Of a stretch of 64,000 nt of DNA, positions 1 to 11,598 are shown piece after piece (position 1 is the first letter of the stretch; each line of letters starts with the position of its first letter). Source of the DNA: Viscum album. Its lineage: Eukaryota > Streptophyta > Magnoliopsida > Santalales > Viscaceae. The translations under genes were made by a program, and so were the position numbers. Under the pieces are notes generated by a model. It did no database searches, was not told the DNA's origin, and was given only the letters and a program-made list of their open reading frames with translations. The stretch spans positions 2,126,372,024-2,126,436,023 of the forward strand of contig OY728122.1 of the NCBI GenBank assembly GCA_963277665.1, given 5' to 3'.

Positions 1-1180
1 GAATCATTTCTTATTAGTTGAGAATCCTTGCCAATACTATCTTAGTGGAAAAAGTCCCTTTTTGAACTGAGTTCACTCCTCGTTTCAGTCCTGTTTTACT
101 GAACCGATTTAACCTTCCGTTCCAGCCATGTCTATCTCATGAGATATAAAATCTTTACCTAATGAATTGGAGGGAGATATAGGTCCCACCCATCTCATAA
201 TGAAACCATTCTTATGTGTGCCACAAAATCGTAAATCATACATCATTGCATAACCCATGTAATAAAAATGGGATTCTTAAACAACATGACATCATAAAAC
301 AATTCATATAAGATAAAGGAATTCATAAAAATATTTCCATCACAACATAATCAAATCCATGTAATAATAGGGATAGAAACAAAACCCTATATTATCTTAG
401 ATGGAAAATAATTTTGATAAAACTCTTGAACTCCATTCTTGAGGAAAATATCCTTTCTACTTCAAAAACACTTATCCTTTCTTAACATGCCATACAATTC
501 TAAACTAAGAGAAGTTGATTAAAAATAAACATGAAAACTTGTAAAGGAAGCTTCTTGGAAATAATGTTTTAAAATCCATTCATGCCGTATAAGTTAAAAA
601 AAACTTCTTTTCGTACTTTTGTCAGAAAAGTCAAAAAGTACCTCATATGAAAAACGACAAAAGATTCCTTTCATATCTTTTACTAAAAACTCACCGAAGG
701 GTAAAATTGGATTTAAACAATTGTAGGTGGATGGAAATAAAATTACATATTGAGGAAACATGGATGTGGATGATAAAATACACCCCAGTAAATACCAAAG
801 TATAAACAATCTCGGATAAAAATGAGATTGTGATATTTCCCTTACCTTAGGTCCGATTAGCCTCGTAAGTGTCCGAACCTCCTGTATAATGATTTAAATA
901 ATGTCATTGACTTATTACAGAATCATACTAATTGTTATGATATCATATATGGTTCACTTATGACTTTATTTACCCCATTCTTTTGTAATTTCCATGTTAA
1001 AGAGCGTTTTGGGTAAAATCGTTTCATCTGTCGTCTGTTTTTTGACTTGTAATTATTCATATGATTACTTAGATCATGATTACTTAATTCCAGAATATAA
1101 ATCATGATTCATATATAATATATATTCAGAATATAAATATATATAATAGATCAGTAAATGGAAAGAAATACACTGTTCAT

Positions 1181-1600
1181 GGAGATGCTAGTCCATACGT
1201 ACGCATAAACGCTGTTTTCGTTTCCTTATTGAGTTGAATGGAATTAAGTAGATGAAATACCTATATATATACATAAATCCAGTATCATTATTATGTCATA
1301 TATTTCATGATTACTTATTATATATACTTTATAATCATCCATGAGTGGTTAACGTGGAGAATGAATCTCATCACGCCGTGGAGACGGTAGTCCGTACGTA
1401 CGCACGAGCGATGATATCGTTCTTAGGATCGTGGAATTTTATTGGAGTGTATGTATACTATTTCAGAATCAATATCACTTTACAATAATCATATATAGTT
1501 ATTATATACACCATTATACTCATCCAAGTAAGGTGGTGGTGGAAAATAGATTACACCACGGCGTGGAGACGGTATTCCGTACGTGCGCACGCGCGGTGAT
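1181..1600. repeat. Three diverged ~190-bp tandem repeats with TACGTACG cores
   Basis: Related motifs start near 1181, 1380 and 1566, so the period is about 199 then 186 bases. Each carries a GGAGA-GTAxTCC-TACGT core followed by a CpG-rich tail; the second and third are closest and both extend into a GCGCAC-like or GCACG-like segment. They lie downstream of the TATA box of LTR D (reading minus), so they would be in the transcribed leader. The CpG-rich islands stand out against very AT-rich surroundings. Confidence 0.6.
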
Positions 1601-1763
1601 TTCATTTTCCGTAGGATGGATAGATGGTGAAATAGGGTTGTTTCATACTTATAATAACATAACAGTATATTATTGATACTGATGTTATTACTTCATAATG
1701 AAACAACATATGAAGAATAAGTGGAATAAGAAATAATGTTGAAAGAATCGGTAACAGACATTA

Positions 1764-1941
1764 CCTCTTCTTTGAAGCGTCTCTTTGAGATCTCTTTTTA
1801 GGGCACTAAAATTGGTCTTTGAGGAATACCAGAACCTCTATTATGTTTCTAGGGAAGTGGAGAAGAGAATTTGATAGGGGTTGTCCGAGATTGAAGGCTC
1901 AATGTGGTGTGAGGAAGAGAGGGAGGAGGTGCCCTTTTATA
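1764..1941 (-). promoter_or_regulatory. LTR D core promoter and splice-donor-like site
   Basis: On the minus strand TATAAAA occupies 1935-1941, flanked by G/C-rich bases (CCCT and GGGC). A purine/pyrimidine-rich leader follows, and about 170 nt downstream there is AGAG/GTAATG with the GT starting at 1764. The same TATA-leader-donor spacing recurs in the LTRs of B and C. The TATA call is reasonable; the donor is an inference from position and sequence only. Confidence 0.45.
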
Positions 1942-3060
1942 AGGGAGGAGAGGGGCTCCTTAGGAAAAACTAAACATATTATTTTATTATAAAGTCAAGT
2001 TCGGTTTTAAATAGCTCCAAATTGATTTATTTAGAAGCTAAGGTGGGGATGGGTCTAAATAATCTTATCCAATAGAATTTATACAAGTTTAGGTTCCTAT
2101 TTTAACCTTATCATTTAGATTTAACTTTAAGTTAGATAATTTAACTTTTACCGTGTCTTCTTGTTTTCTTACACTATAAGGTTAATAAACATACTATAAG
2201 AAGCCAAAAGAACCCCAAGTTGTTTATTATTAATATATATAACTTTATCGAAGTCATTTGGCCGAACCATAGATTTTTAAGAATAAAATAACAATTAATA
2301 ATATAATATTTGTTTTATAAACTATTTTATGTCAATTTTGACACTATTTAGTAATTGATTTTTGTGAAAATCATAAAAGAATAATTAGTTAGAAAAAAAT
2401 TCATTAAATCAATACTAACATGTCATATTAACCTATAAAATTAGTGTAATTCATAAAAAGTCTCAAATTACATTTATTTGGGTATTTATAACATCAATTA
2501 TGTCAATATTCCATTAATAAGATAATTACTGCATCATTGTTGTGTCATAATTAAATTAAATTATTTAATGTCTAAAAATTACAAATAAAATACCATTATG
2601 TAGGATATCTTTTTAGATTTTTAATGAATATTTATAGTCGAATTTATCTTATGTATAACCCTATATTAAAAATGATTTAGTTATTAAACTTTGATTTTAA
2701 CTATTTTAAACCTTCTTTAAATAAATTAATAATAAATGTCCTAATCTAATCCAAGTGGGCCTAAATGGTCATATGTTATTACTAAGTTTGTTTTTGGTCG
2801 AATTAAACTTATCCAATAGAATTAGTACATGCGTTAGGGTAATAATAATATCATTTTTACCCTTAATTACCCTATTTACTTTTAACCGTGGTAAATAAAA
2901 GCAAAAAGTTACTATTCACCAAAAAATGTTTTCATCTCATTGAACCACATTTTACTTACTGACATCAACCGTGTCTCTCGGATTTTTGAAATTCCACTCA
3001 CAGAAGCGGTAAAATTAAGTTTTATGAAAAATTCATTTTTTAACTACCACTTAGTGGTTT

Positions 3061-3520
3061 CACTATTCATAAAAAAATGAAAGTTTCCAGAAAAATACCA
3101 AAAATTAGGCCTAAGCTATATTTGATATTATGAACTCAAAAATAATGTCTATTTTTCCAAATTCAAAACATATCAGTTTCATTACTTAATTTAAAAATTA
3201 ATTCCCATTGTCAAAAAAAATAGTGTGTTCTTAAGAGATAATAACTATCAAAAGATTGACACTTGTTTTTGTCTGGTTTAACTGTGAAATTACATCCAAT
3301 GACCAACATTGTATTAAATTGTAAAAATATATTCTAAATATACTTTAAAACCACTTGAATTAATAATTTATCACTATTAATTATTTCGATTAAAAAAGTT
3401 TTTTTAATTAAAATTTAGTAATTTTCACTATTCATCAAAATATGAAAGTTATCCGAAAATTACCGAAATTTCACCCTAAGATAATTTTGACATTCCTAAT
3501 CCAAAAATGAAGTACATTTT
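3061..3520. repeat. Duplicated U3 module in LTR D
   Basis: Two copies of a roughly 100-bp module start at 3061 and 3426, 365 bases apart. Both run CACTATTCAT, then an A-rich stretch with ATGAAAGTT, a CCxGAAAA-TACC segment and a CCTAAG segment. A related module with CACTATTCAC occurs in the U3 of element C at about 22850 and 30460. It is upstream of the TATA box in each case. Confidence 0.5.
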
Positions 3521-3780
3521 GAAAAAAAAAATTTAAAAAATTTCCAAAAGTGGTTATTACTTTTCATAACGACTAGTTTTAATAATATTTTAATTGCATA
3601 TCGTTGTTTAGTGAAACTCGGTATTGCGTACTACACACGCTATCGAGGAAGGTCACGATTGCATGTAATGAAAGTCAAGTCAAGGATGCGTGTTGTGAAA
3701 GCTCCTTTTGGTGTAGCATACAACACAAGACATTAATGAAATTAAAAAGAATATTTTTCATAAAATCTCGGGGTGTTACA

Positions 3781-4882
3781 CTTCCTTTTAAAAAAAACCA
3801 CGCGGTGCTTTGGCACCACGTCACCTTGCTCGCCGCATCGATATCAACAACCAAAAAAGAGGGGAGGAGTGTCGGCCATGTTCGTGCGGTCCGACCTCCT
3901 CCCGTTAATGTGATAACAGGCGGTTCAATTGAAAGGGGGATAAGGACAGAAGTAAACACAAGAAAATAAACCCCTACCTCAACGTTGTCGTCGAACAAAC
4001 GTTCGTCGCAGAATTAACCGTTGCGGAAGAAGAGGGTCGCCGCGGAAGAAGAGGATCACCGCAGAAGAAGAGGATCGCCGTTGGTGTTAGGTGATCTCCG
4101 AGGAAGGCGTCTCTCGCCGTCGTCCGCCGTCGGAGGTTGGTGTTCTTCGGTGCCGGTGGTGCGTTCTTCGCGTTCTTCATCAAAGAACGCAGAATCCTCT
4201 CTTTTTCTCCCAAAGGTTTAAGACAACAAAACCCCCAACCATAATAAAATAAGTCCGCCTCTTATTTTATTATCAACTTAAGAATTTGAAATTCAAACGA
4301 TAAGAAATGAACAATTAATTCAATGAATTAATTGTAACGATTTAACTGCCCAATTTAATGGGGTGTTTCTTAACCAGAAAAACATAAGGTTTGACTTTCA
4401 TTAAAAGGGGGGTTGCGGGTATGTTACTTAGGAGGGAAGAGATGGTGGGGCTCGTGCAGGCCCCACCCTACAGATACCCTACCAAGTGGGTAGGATATTG
4501 TGGGTCCCACCTTATTTGCTTAACTTAGGTTAAGAGACTTTAAGTGAAATAAAATAAAATTGTCGCACCCCTTTTATTTTATTTCCTAACTTAACCCCAA
4601 AAATTAAAAACCACACCCAAGCAAATGCAACTCCGGAGAAGGCGTTTCTAAGAAATTACCGGCGCTGCGATTCCATCGGTGTCCTCAGAATTCGATTCCA
4701 AGCACCGGTTCAAAAGTTAGAAAACCCCGCTCGTTCATTCACTGAACGTACCCGAGCTAAATTTCGGAAAATGATTCCGGGCACATCGGGCCTCTGAATC
4801 AGGTACTGTTAGAAACTGCATTCTTGTAAAATTCCTAATAAAATTAAGAAAAAAAATTCTGTGAATTTTACGGGTCTTTACA
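3781..4882 (-). repeat. Element A 3' LTR, first 1.1 kb
   Basis: The minus strand begins TGTAAAGACCCGTAAAATTC at 4882 and matches the 5' LTR copy up to 3781, where LTR D begins without spacer. The length of the matching part is the same in both copies to one base. This supports a simple insertion by D rather than random loss. Confidence 0.85.
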
Positions 4883-4895
4883 TCACTCCCACCTT
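4883..4895 (-). other. Element A polypurine tract
   Basis: The minus strand reads AGGTGGGAGTGA immediately before the LTR start at 4882. This is the expected place for the primer of plus-strand DNA synthesis. It is less pure than the tracts of B and C. Confidence 0.6.
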
Positions 4896-4901
4896 AGGGC
4901 T

Positions 4902-7900
4902 TTACATCCCCGTAAAGATACATAAAAAACTAGGGAAAAAAAGTGGGTATTGAGTACGCATCTGAGCCTCCCGCTCCCAAGTGCTCTCCTGGAGGTTCCT
5001 GTGCTTCCATCTGATGCGCACTAGAGGAATCGACCATCCACGTAGGAGTCTCCTCTATCGATCCTCGATCTCCATCGGGACCACCGCAAAAGTCGCCCCA
5101 TCATCAACATCCAGCTCCCCATGGTCAATGATATGCGTCGGGTCATGCACATATCTCCTCAGCTGGGATACGTGGATGACGTCGTGCAACCAGTGCAACT
5201 GAGGCTGTAGAGCCAGGCGATAAGCCACCTCGCCAATCCTGCTGAGGACCTAGAATGGTCCGATGAAGCATTGAGACAACTTGCCGCCTTGGCCAAATCT
5301 CCATAATCTACGTCGAGGTGAGACACGCAAGAAGACATGGTCGCCATCCTCGAACTCTAGTGGCCTCCGCCTCCTGTCATCATAAGACTTCTGCTGGCTC
5401 TGAGCTGTCCTCATCTGCTCCTGGATGACCTGGACCTTCTCTGTCGTGGCCTGGATCATCTCTGGTCCCACGAGTACTAACTCCCCAGGGTCTGTCCAGC
5501 ACAAAGGAGATCTATAAGGTCGGCCGTACAACGCCTCGTATGGTGCCATCCCAATGGTGGAGTGGTAGCTATTTTTGTACGCAAACTCCACCAAGGGTAG
5601 GTGGTCCTCCCAGCTGCGAGCAAAGTCGAGGACACATGCGCGGAGCATGTCCCCGAGAGTCTATATGGTCCTCTCCGTCTGACCATCTATCTGAGGGTGA
5701 AAGGCTGTGCTCAGACGTAGCTGCGTCCCAAATGCCTCCTGCAACCCTTTCCAAAGCCGGGAAGTAAAGCGAGCATCTCGATCGGAGACGATAGATGATG
5801 GCACACCGTGAAGTTGTACAATCTCCTAAACGTAGAGACGTCCCAATATCTCCACTAATCCCTTCTCCCTAATGGGTAGGAAGTGAGCCGACTTGGTGAG
5901 CCGGTCGACAATCACCCAAATGGAATCGTGACCTCTGGATGTGCGTGGAAGTCCATTCACGAAGTCCATAGATATCCCATCCCACTTCCACTCCGGGAGC
6001 TCCAAGGGCTGTACCAAGACTGCTGGTACCCGATTCTCTGCCTTCACCTTCTGGAAGGTGAGGCATTGAGAAACGAACTCTACCACATCCTTCATCATGA
6101 CCGGCCACCAGTTCTGTCGTCTGAGGTCCTGGTACATCTTCGCCACTCCAGGATGTACCGCCAAGGGAGAAGTGTGAAACTCTCTCAGCACCTCCTCCCA
6201 TAATGCAACTGGTACTAAGTTATGTCCTTTGAAAAGGACGTCGTGCTCTGCTCCAAAGGAGAAACCATCAGGTGCCTATCATGAGGATATCTGCGCGCGC
6301 CGCGTCTCACAGTTAGTGTCCCCACACTGTGCCTCTTTGAACCATTGCAGTAGTGGAGGGGTGACTATGAGAGACTGAAGGAAGGATGCTCCATCTCTAT
6401 CCACGAAGGATATCTGCAAAGCGGCTAGCTGCTCTATCGCCTCCTCAAGTAGCTGAATGCCCGTCCGCCTGCTGAGAGCATCGGCTACTACGTTCCCCTT
6501 CCCAGGAGTATAGACTATCTCAAAGTCATAGTCCTGGAGTAACTCAAGCCATCTCCACTGTCTCAGGTTCAGGTTCTTCTGAGAGAAGATGTACCTAAGA
6601 CTCTGATGGTCAGAAAAGACTGTAAAGCGCTCGCCCATCAGGTAGTGCCGCCATGTCTTTAGAGCGAAGACCACTGCTGCTAACTGCAAGTCATGGGTAG
6701 CGTAGTTCTGCTCATGTGGCATCAAATGACATGATCCATAGGCTATCACCACCCTCTCCTACATCAAGACACATCCAAGTCTGGTCCCTGATGCATCGCA
6801 GTAGACTACGTACCCTACACCCTCCTCTAGAAGCCTCAAGATAGGGGCGCTGGTCAATCTCTATGTCAGCTCCTGGAAGCTCTGCTAACATCTGTCTGAC
6901 CAAACAAAGGGTTTCCCTTTCTTTGTCAAAGTTGATAGTGGTGCTGAAACTCTGGAGAAGTCTGGCACAAATATCCGATAGTATCCAGCTAGTCCCAAGA
7001 AACTCCGCAGCTCCGTCACGCTCCTGGGTGGCTCCCAAGCTAGCACTGCCTCGATCTTCGCAGGATCTACTACAACTCCCACCTCAGAGATGACGTGCCC
7101 CAAGAAGTGGACCTCACGTATCCAAAAATAAAACTTCAAGAGCTTTCCATAAAGCTGGTGCTCTCAGAGTGTGTCTAGTGCAACCCGCAAGTGGTAGGCG
7201 TGCTCCTCCTCAGTCGTCGAGTATATCAAAATGTCGTCGATGAAGACCACGACAAATCGATCGAGGTATGGCTGAAAGATCCTGTTCATGAGGCCCATGA
7301 ACATTTCTGGAGCATTGGTTACGCCAAATGTCATAACCAAGAACTCATAGTGGCCATACCGACATCTGAAGGCCGTCTTCTGCACGTCCTCGTCCCGAAC
7401 TCTGAGCTGATGATAGCCTGACCTGAGGTCTATCTTTGAGAACCACCGTGCTCCCTTGAGCTGGTCGAAGAGGTCATCTATCCTTGGTAGTAGATAATTG
7501 TTCCTCACTGTCACCTGGTTAAGGCGACGATAGTCGACACAATGTTTCAAGCTCCCATCTGCCTTCTTGGCGAACAATATCGGGGACGCCCAGGGTGAAA
7601 CACTGGGTCGGATGAAACCCTTGCCCTGCAAGTCCTACAACTGTACCCGTAGCTCTCAAAGCTCGGCAGGAGCCATCTGATATGCTGGAGTGGATATCGG
7701 GGATTTCCTAGGGTACATATCAATTTAAAGGTATACCTCTCTGCGAGGAGGTAGTCCTGGAACGTCGTCTGGAAAGACGTCCGCATACTAATCCACCACT
7801 GTAGGAAAACTAGGACTCCGCACGTCAACTGCTCCTAGGATGAGGCTAGCCAACTGATGAGTGATGGGATGTCCTGTCCTCTACGGAAGTCCATCCTATG

Positions 7901-8684
7901 CTGCGAAGGCTCCCTTCTTGGCAGTGAAGGTGAACCTGCTCCCATCGGTACGTACACATCGCACCTTGCGCCTAATACATTCAATCTGAGCATGGACTGT
8001 AGATAACCAATCCATGCCGCAGATGACGTCGTAAGGCATCGATGCCACTACAAGAAGATCCCAACCGTAGCTATCACCTCCTAGAGTAAGCTCACACTGC
8101 CGGCACCAGTGCGTAATCCTCCAGTCTGCTCCCGTAGGAGTCTCTAGCCGTAAGGATCGAGCCAACGGCTCCGTCAGAATCTACGAGCTCCAAACAAGGG
8201 CAGCGGCTATGAAAGAGTGACTCGCTCCTGTGTCTATAAGAACTGCAGCAAGGGTGGAATAGACACAGATAGTAACTCGAATAATCTCGGGAACGCCGTG
8301 GTCGTAGGCCTCCGCTACCTGGAGTTGTGCATGTCTCTGCCCGCCAGCTCCCTCTGGTCGGGGTGGACCTCCTGGTGGTGGTGGTGGTAGAGCCTCAAAG
8401 CGTCACCCACCACCTGCTGCTCAGCCAGCTCCTCTGCCTCGTCCGCCTACTCCCTGCGGACTGCCACGGTCGACCCTCTGCCTCTGCCTGGGTGGCCCCT
8501 CAACCGTCTGCTGCTCCTTGACACGGTGGGTCCGGCAGTCACGAGCCATGTGGCCCTGCCCGCCGCATGTGTAGCTCTGCCTACCTCTCGAAAGACTGGC
8601 TCCGCGCTGTGTGCCCCGCACTGCTGAGCCAGTGTCCTGAGGTCGTCTGCCTAAGGGTCTGGTCTGCCTGGACCCATGAGTCAT
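4902..8684 (-). pseudogene. pol: Element A pol: zinc knuckle-protease-RT-RNase H-integrase-chromodomain tail, with many stops
   Basis: One reading frame runs from the Gag zinc knuckle to a stop at 4902-4904 with no frameshift, but with 18 in-frame stops by hand count. In order: a CCHC-like knuckle near 8530-8570 whose first Cys position is Ser; protease active site DTGASHS at 8214-8234 and the family signature YDVICGMDWL near 8030; RT with [20 protein letters not shown] and the catalytic [13 protein letters not shown] near 7210-7250; RNase H with SDHQSLRYIF near 6600 and DALSRR near 6475; integrase with an HH-CC finger (CLTFQ in place of CLTCQ), then all three DDE acids in SMDFV, SDRD and LVEFAY; and a tail ending near 4935 in a WE-x-E-x-QM-x-x-x-YP pattern typical of a gypsy chromodomain. 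Stops fall at 8421, 8181, 7896, 7788, 7635, 7164, 6885, 6279, 5826, 5250 and others. It cannot make Pol as it stands. Confidence 0.9.
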
Positions 8685-8739
8685 CCGTCGACTGCCTGCT
8701 GCAGAAGACTCTGCTACGTGCCGCCCCGCGGTAGGTCTC

Positions 8740-9439
8740 GCTGCTCAAGAGGGCTCAATAAGAAAGATCTTGATCAAAAGGGCTCGCTCCAGTACTCCTT
8801 CCTGGGTCGGAATGCAAGGGAGATCAGTGATTCCCTGATCTCATGTCTCAATCCCTTCTCAAAGGTCTAGGCCCAAAATAATGGGTCCCGTACCATGTCT
8901 ATCGAGTAGCACGAGAGATCGGTAAATCTCGCTGAGTACTGGGCAACTGTCAAGCTGCCCTGCCACAGATGAAGAAGCTCCTGGATGCGCACCGCACAGA
9001 GGGTGGATGGGATGAACTCTGAGAAGAAGAGGCTCTCAAAGTCTGTCCAGAGAAGAGATGCCTCATCGTGCACCTGGAGCATCAAGATCCACCATCGGCC
9101 CGCTGCCGCGTGCAGTAGGCTTGCTGCGAGGATCACCATGAGGTCTGCTGGTGTCCTCACTAACCTGAAAACTCGTACCACTGCCTCCAGCCAATCCTCG
9201 GCTGCCTGGGGGTCCGTCTCCCCACGGAACCTGAGCGGTCGCTGGCACTGGAACTCATGAAGTGCACTAAGGCGACGTGCATCGTCAGCGTCTGGGGCTG
9301 GAAGCATCGGTGGCTCGGCGGGTAAAGGTACCGCCGGTGCCTCAGCTGTCAAAGGGCCCTGTACCGATGCCTCATCGCTCAGTGGGTTGTCGTCACGCTC
9401 AAATCTTAGAACCCTAGCTGGCTGCCATCGTGGGGCCAT
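8740..9439 (-). pseudogene. gag: Element A gag, capsid-like N-terminal part
   Basis: A 190-codon open stretch starts at ATG 9439 and stops at 8867. It has the retrotransposon Gag pattern: FRGETDPQAAEDWLEAV, a hydrophobic ASLLHAAAGRWW, W-x-x-F-x-x-x-F-x-x-x-F-IP, then QGSLTVAQYSARFTDLS. After the stop the same frame still looks Gag-like (FEKGLRHEI) to about 8780. The zinc knuckle and pol are in the next frame, so one small indel lies between about 8790 and 8690. Gag and Pol were probably one polyprotein, as is usual in this group. The start is chosen because it is 285 bases inside the primer-binding site with no earlier in-frame Gag similarity. Confidence 0.8.
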
Positions 9440-9708
9440 CCTGAAAAGGAAACAGGTACGCCACAGTCAGAACAGTATACCTGGTGAGATGACACAATGT
9501 AATCACAAAGAAAACTTGAAACACACATGCAATCAATGTTTTCGTGCATTAAGTCAGAAATCAGAAGTCAGAGTCCTGGTGTACGGATACGTCGGCCGCT
9601 GCACCAACACTGGACTCGTTGGACTGATAACCACACTCAATACGCTTAACACTATTTCTTCACTTAGAAAAAAGATCAGAGTCCAAAGTTCTGCGGTAGA
9701 ACCGAACT

Positions 9709-9720
9709 CCTCTGATACCA
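9709..9720 (-). other. Element A primer-binding site (tRNA-iMet type)
   Basis: The minus strand reads TGGTATCAGAGG three bases inside the 5' LTR end (9724). It matches the known plant iMet-type site TGGTATCAGAGC at 11 of 12 positions. This fixes the inner boundary and orientation of the LTR. Confidence 0.85.
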
Positions 9721-10550
9721 ATTTGTCACGACCCGTCCTCGGGGCCCTAGTCGTGACTACCCTAAGCCCGCCTTCCATAGGCCAGGGGCTGGCGACTAGC
9801 ACCAAGGCGTAAATCCCGGTTAAAAGGGAAGGAATTTCCTTTGTAAAGTAAACAAACACCACAGAGCAAGCAAGCAGTAGAAGTAAATACTAAGTAAAAA
9901 CTGGGTACAATAGTAAGTGCGGAAAAAGTAAGTGGGCAAGAATACAAACCCAAACTGAAAGTAAAGTACAACTGGAAAGAGAAAACAACAACTGAAAAGT
10001 AAAGCTGCAGCGTCGAGCTGTCCACTGGAAGTCCCACCTGAAGGGTGGGTACAGATAGACTCAATAGCTTCGAGGGTCCAGCCGTCCGCTCCGAGTACGT
10101 CCCGCCCAGTGGTCCACCTCCAGGTACCGTCCTGCTCCGCAAGCCTCAACCACGATCAGCGATGTCCATCGTCTGCAACCATTACAACGTAGTGCGGGCA
10201 TATCCCATGCAGGGGTGAGTATAAGATACTCAGTAGGGACCCCGAGACCCCCGATGGTCTCCCAGAATCCACAAAGGATAATCCACATAGGAAAGATACA
10301 ATCACGAAGTAACATTCAACAATGAATAGGTATATGCCCATACATATACCTAAGTCATCAATTCTAGCTCGCTCCAACCTCTGAGCCCAAGTACAACCCG
10401 GTTCACACAAGAAAGCAACATGTAAATCCACACAGGATAGCACAAGACAATCCACAAAGGAAAGAAAAACAGGATTCAGCTCACACAGGTATACTTCTTC
10501 GTAAGACGATAGAGATGATCAAATATTTCCACTGATTCATCTAAGCCGTT

Positions 10551-10800
10551 GGACCCATAAAGGATCGATAGTTACTAACCCCCGCAATGAACCACAAAGG
10601 ATCTGACCCACAAAGGATTGATAGGTAACTAACCCCCGCAATGACCCACAAAGGATCTGACCCACAAAGGATCGATAGGTAACTAACCCCTGCAAAGACC
10701 CACATAGGATCGGACCCACGCAGGATCTGTAGGCCCTGGCCCACACAGGACCGCTGAGCGCTGACCCACACAGGATCGGTAGTACTGATCCACGTAGGAT
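10551..10800. repeat. ~54-bp tandem repeats in LTR A
   Basis: Units of ACCCACAAAGGATC followed by GATAGGTAACTAACCC and a GCAATG segment start near 10551, 10604, 10658 and 10713. The last part degenerates into shorter CCCACACAGGATCG-like units spaced about 27 bases. They lie in the part of LTR A near the primer-binding site. Confidence 0.75.
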
Positions 10801-10934
10801 CGCTGAGTTCTGTAGTCGTCGCCGTCGAATCCACTGAGGATCTCTGTACAGTCGTCGTCGTAGTAGTAGCCAACTCTAGGGTTCCTGCACACAGCAAGCT
10901 CGTTCGGTAGGGTCCGCTCCACGATCCGAGAGGC

Positions 10935-11410
10935 TCATACATCAACTGACATATAGTACGAATTTGATGTATCCAAAAGTTCCGTATCGTCAACAGGAAC
11001 TCAAAGTCGCAGAGGGCGCGTCAATCAGACGCCCGGTCTGAGAGTTATTGGCCTTTTCATCTCAGGGGCCCGGTTGGTTTTTAAGTCAAAACCAACCCAA
11101 CCGCACTCCAACTGCATCCAAACATCGAGCGGAGTAATCCAAAAGATCTTTCTCAGTAATAGGAATCCGCTAAAGTCGACGGCATGTCAATCAGACGTCC
11201 GGAGCTCAAGTTATAGGCGTTTCCTCTCCGAGGGCCCGATTGGTTTCGTGTACGAACCAACCCGGCCGAACCCAAAGTCCTCCAAAACCTTGCGTTTGAT
11301 ATACCGAAATGACCGTCTCGATCCAACGATCGCATCGCAACTGATGGTGCGTCGATCGGAGGTCCGTACCTCAAGTTATGGGCAACGGACCGAAGGAGGT
11401 CCGATATTAA
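10935..11410. repeat. 165-bp tandem triplication in LTR A
   Basis: Anchor motifs GTCAATCAGACG, GTCAATCAGACG and GTCGATCGGAGG begin at 11021, 11186 and 11351, exactly 165 bases apart each time. The flanking parts (ATCCAAAAG upstream, a CCCGGTTGG or CCCGATTGG segment downstream) also recur. The third unit is the most diverged. Confidence 0.75.
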
Positions 11411-11572
11411 GGGGTTCGGGCCCGCGCCGACCCGGCCCGATACCCCCAGGGTCGGCCCGAACCGGGTCCGGGTCCGGCCCGGCCTAGCGGTCCGATCTGG
11501 CGGACTGGCTAGGGCAGCCGCCCGGCGCATGGCACGGTGGCCAGGGACTCGGCCGAACGGCCGAGCCGTTAC

Positions 11573-11598
11573 GGGGGGGGGGGGGGGGGGGGGGGGGG
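11573..11598. repeat. 26-base G homopolymer
   Basis: An uninterrupted run of 26 G lies in a very GC-rich part of LTR A, preceded by repeated CGGCCCG-like words. The count is as printed in the sequence. Homopolymers of this length are prone to sequencing error. Confidence 0.85.

Larger units (their letters stand above)
1..3780 (-). mobile_element. Element D: partial LTR of a gypsy-type retrotransposon
   Basis: This is a long terminal repeat read on the minus strand. Its 5' edge is at 3780, where the minus strand begins TGTAACACCCCGAG, the usual start of this type of LTR. A TATA box lies at 1935-1941. Near the left edge, around 120-200, there is a stretch resembling the R/U5 part of the LTRs of elements B and C (an AAATCTTTACC-type segment). 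By comparison with C, the LTR should end a few hundred bases beyond the left edge. It directly abuts A's 3' LTR, at the point where that LTR loses its match to A's other LTR. D is therefore best read as inserted in A. No coding region of D is in the window. The ORFs inside it are not supported. Confidence 0.7.

Noticed and set aside
3604..3969. 121-codon ORF across the D/A junction
   Set aside because: It crosses two different elements, so it cannot be an ancestral gene. Composition and lack of motifs fit chance.
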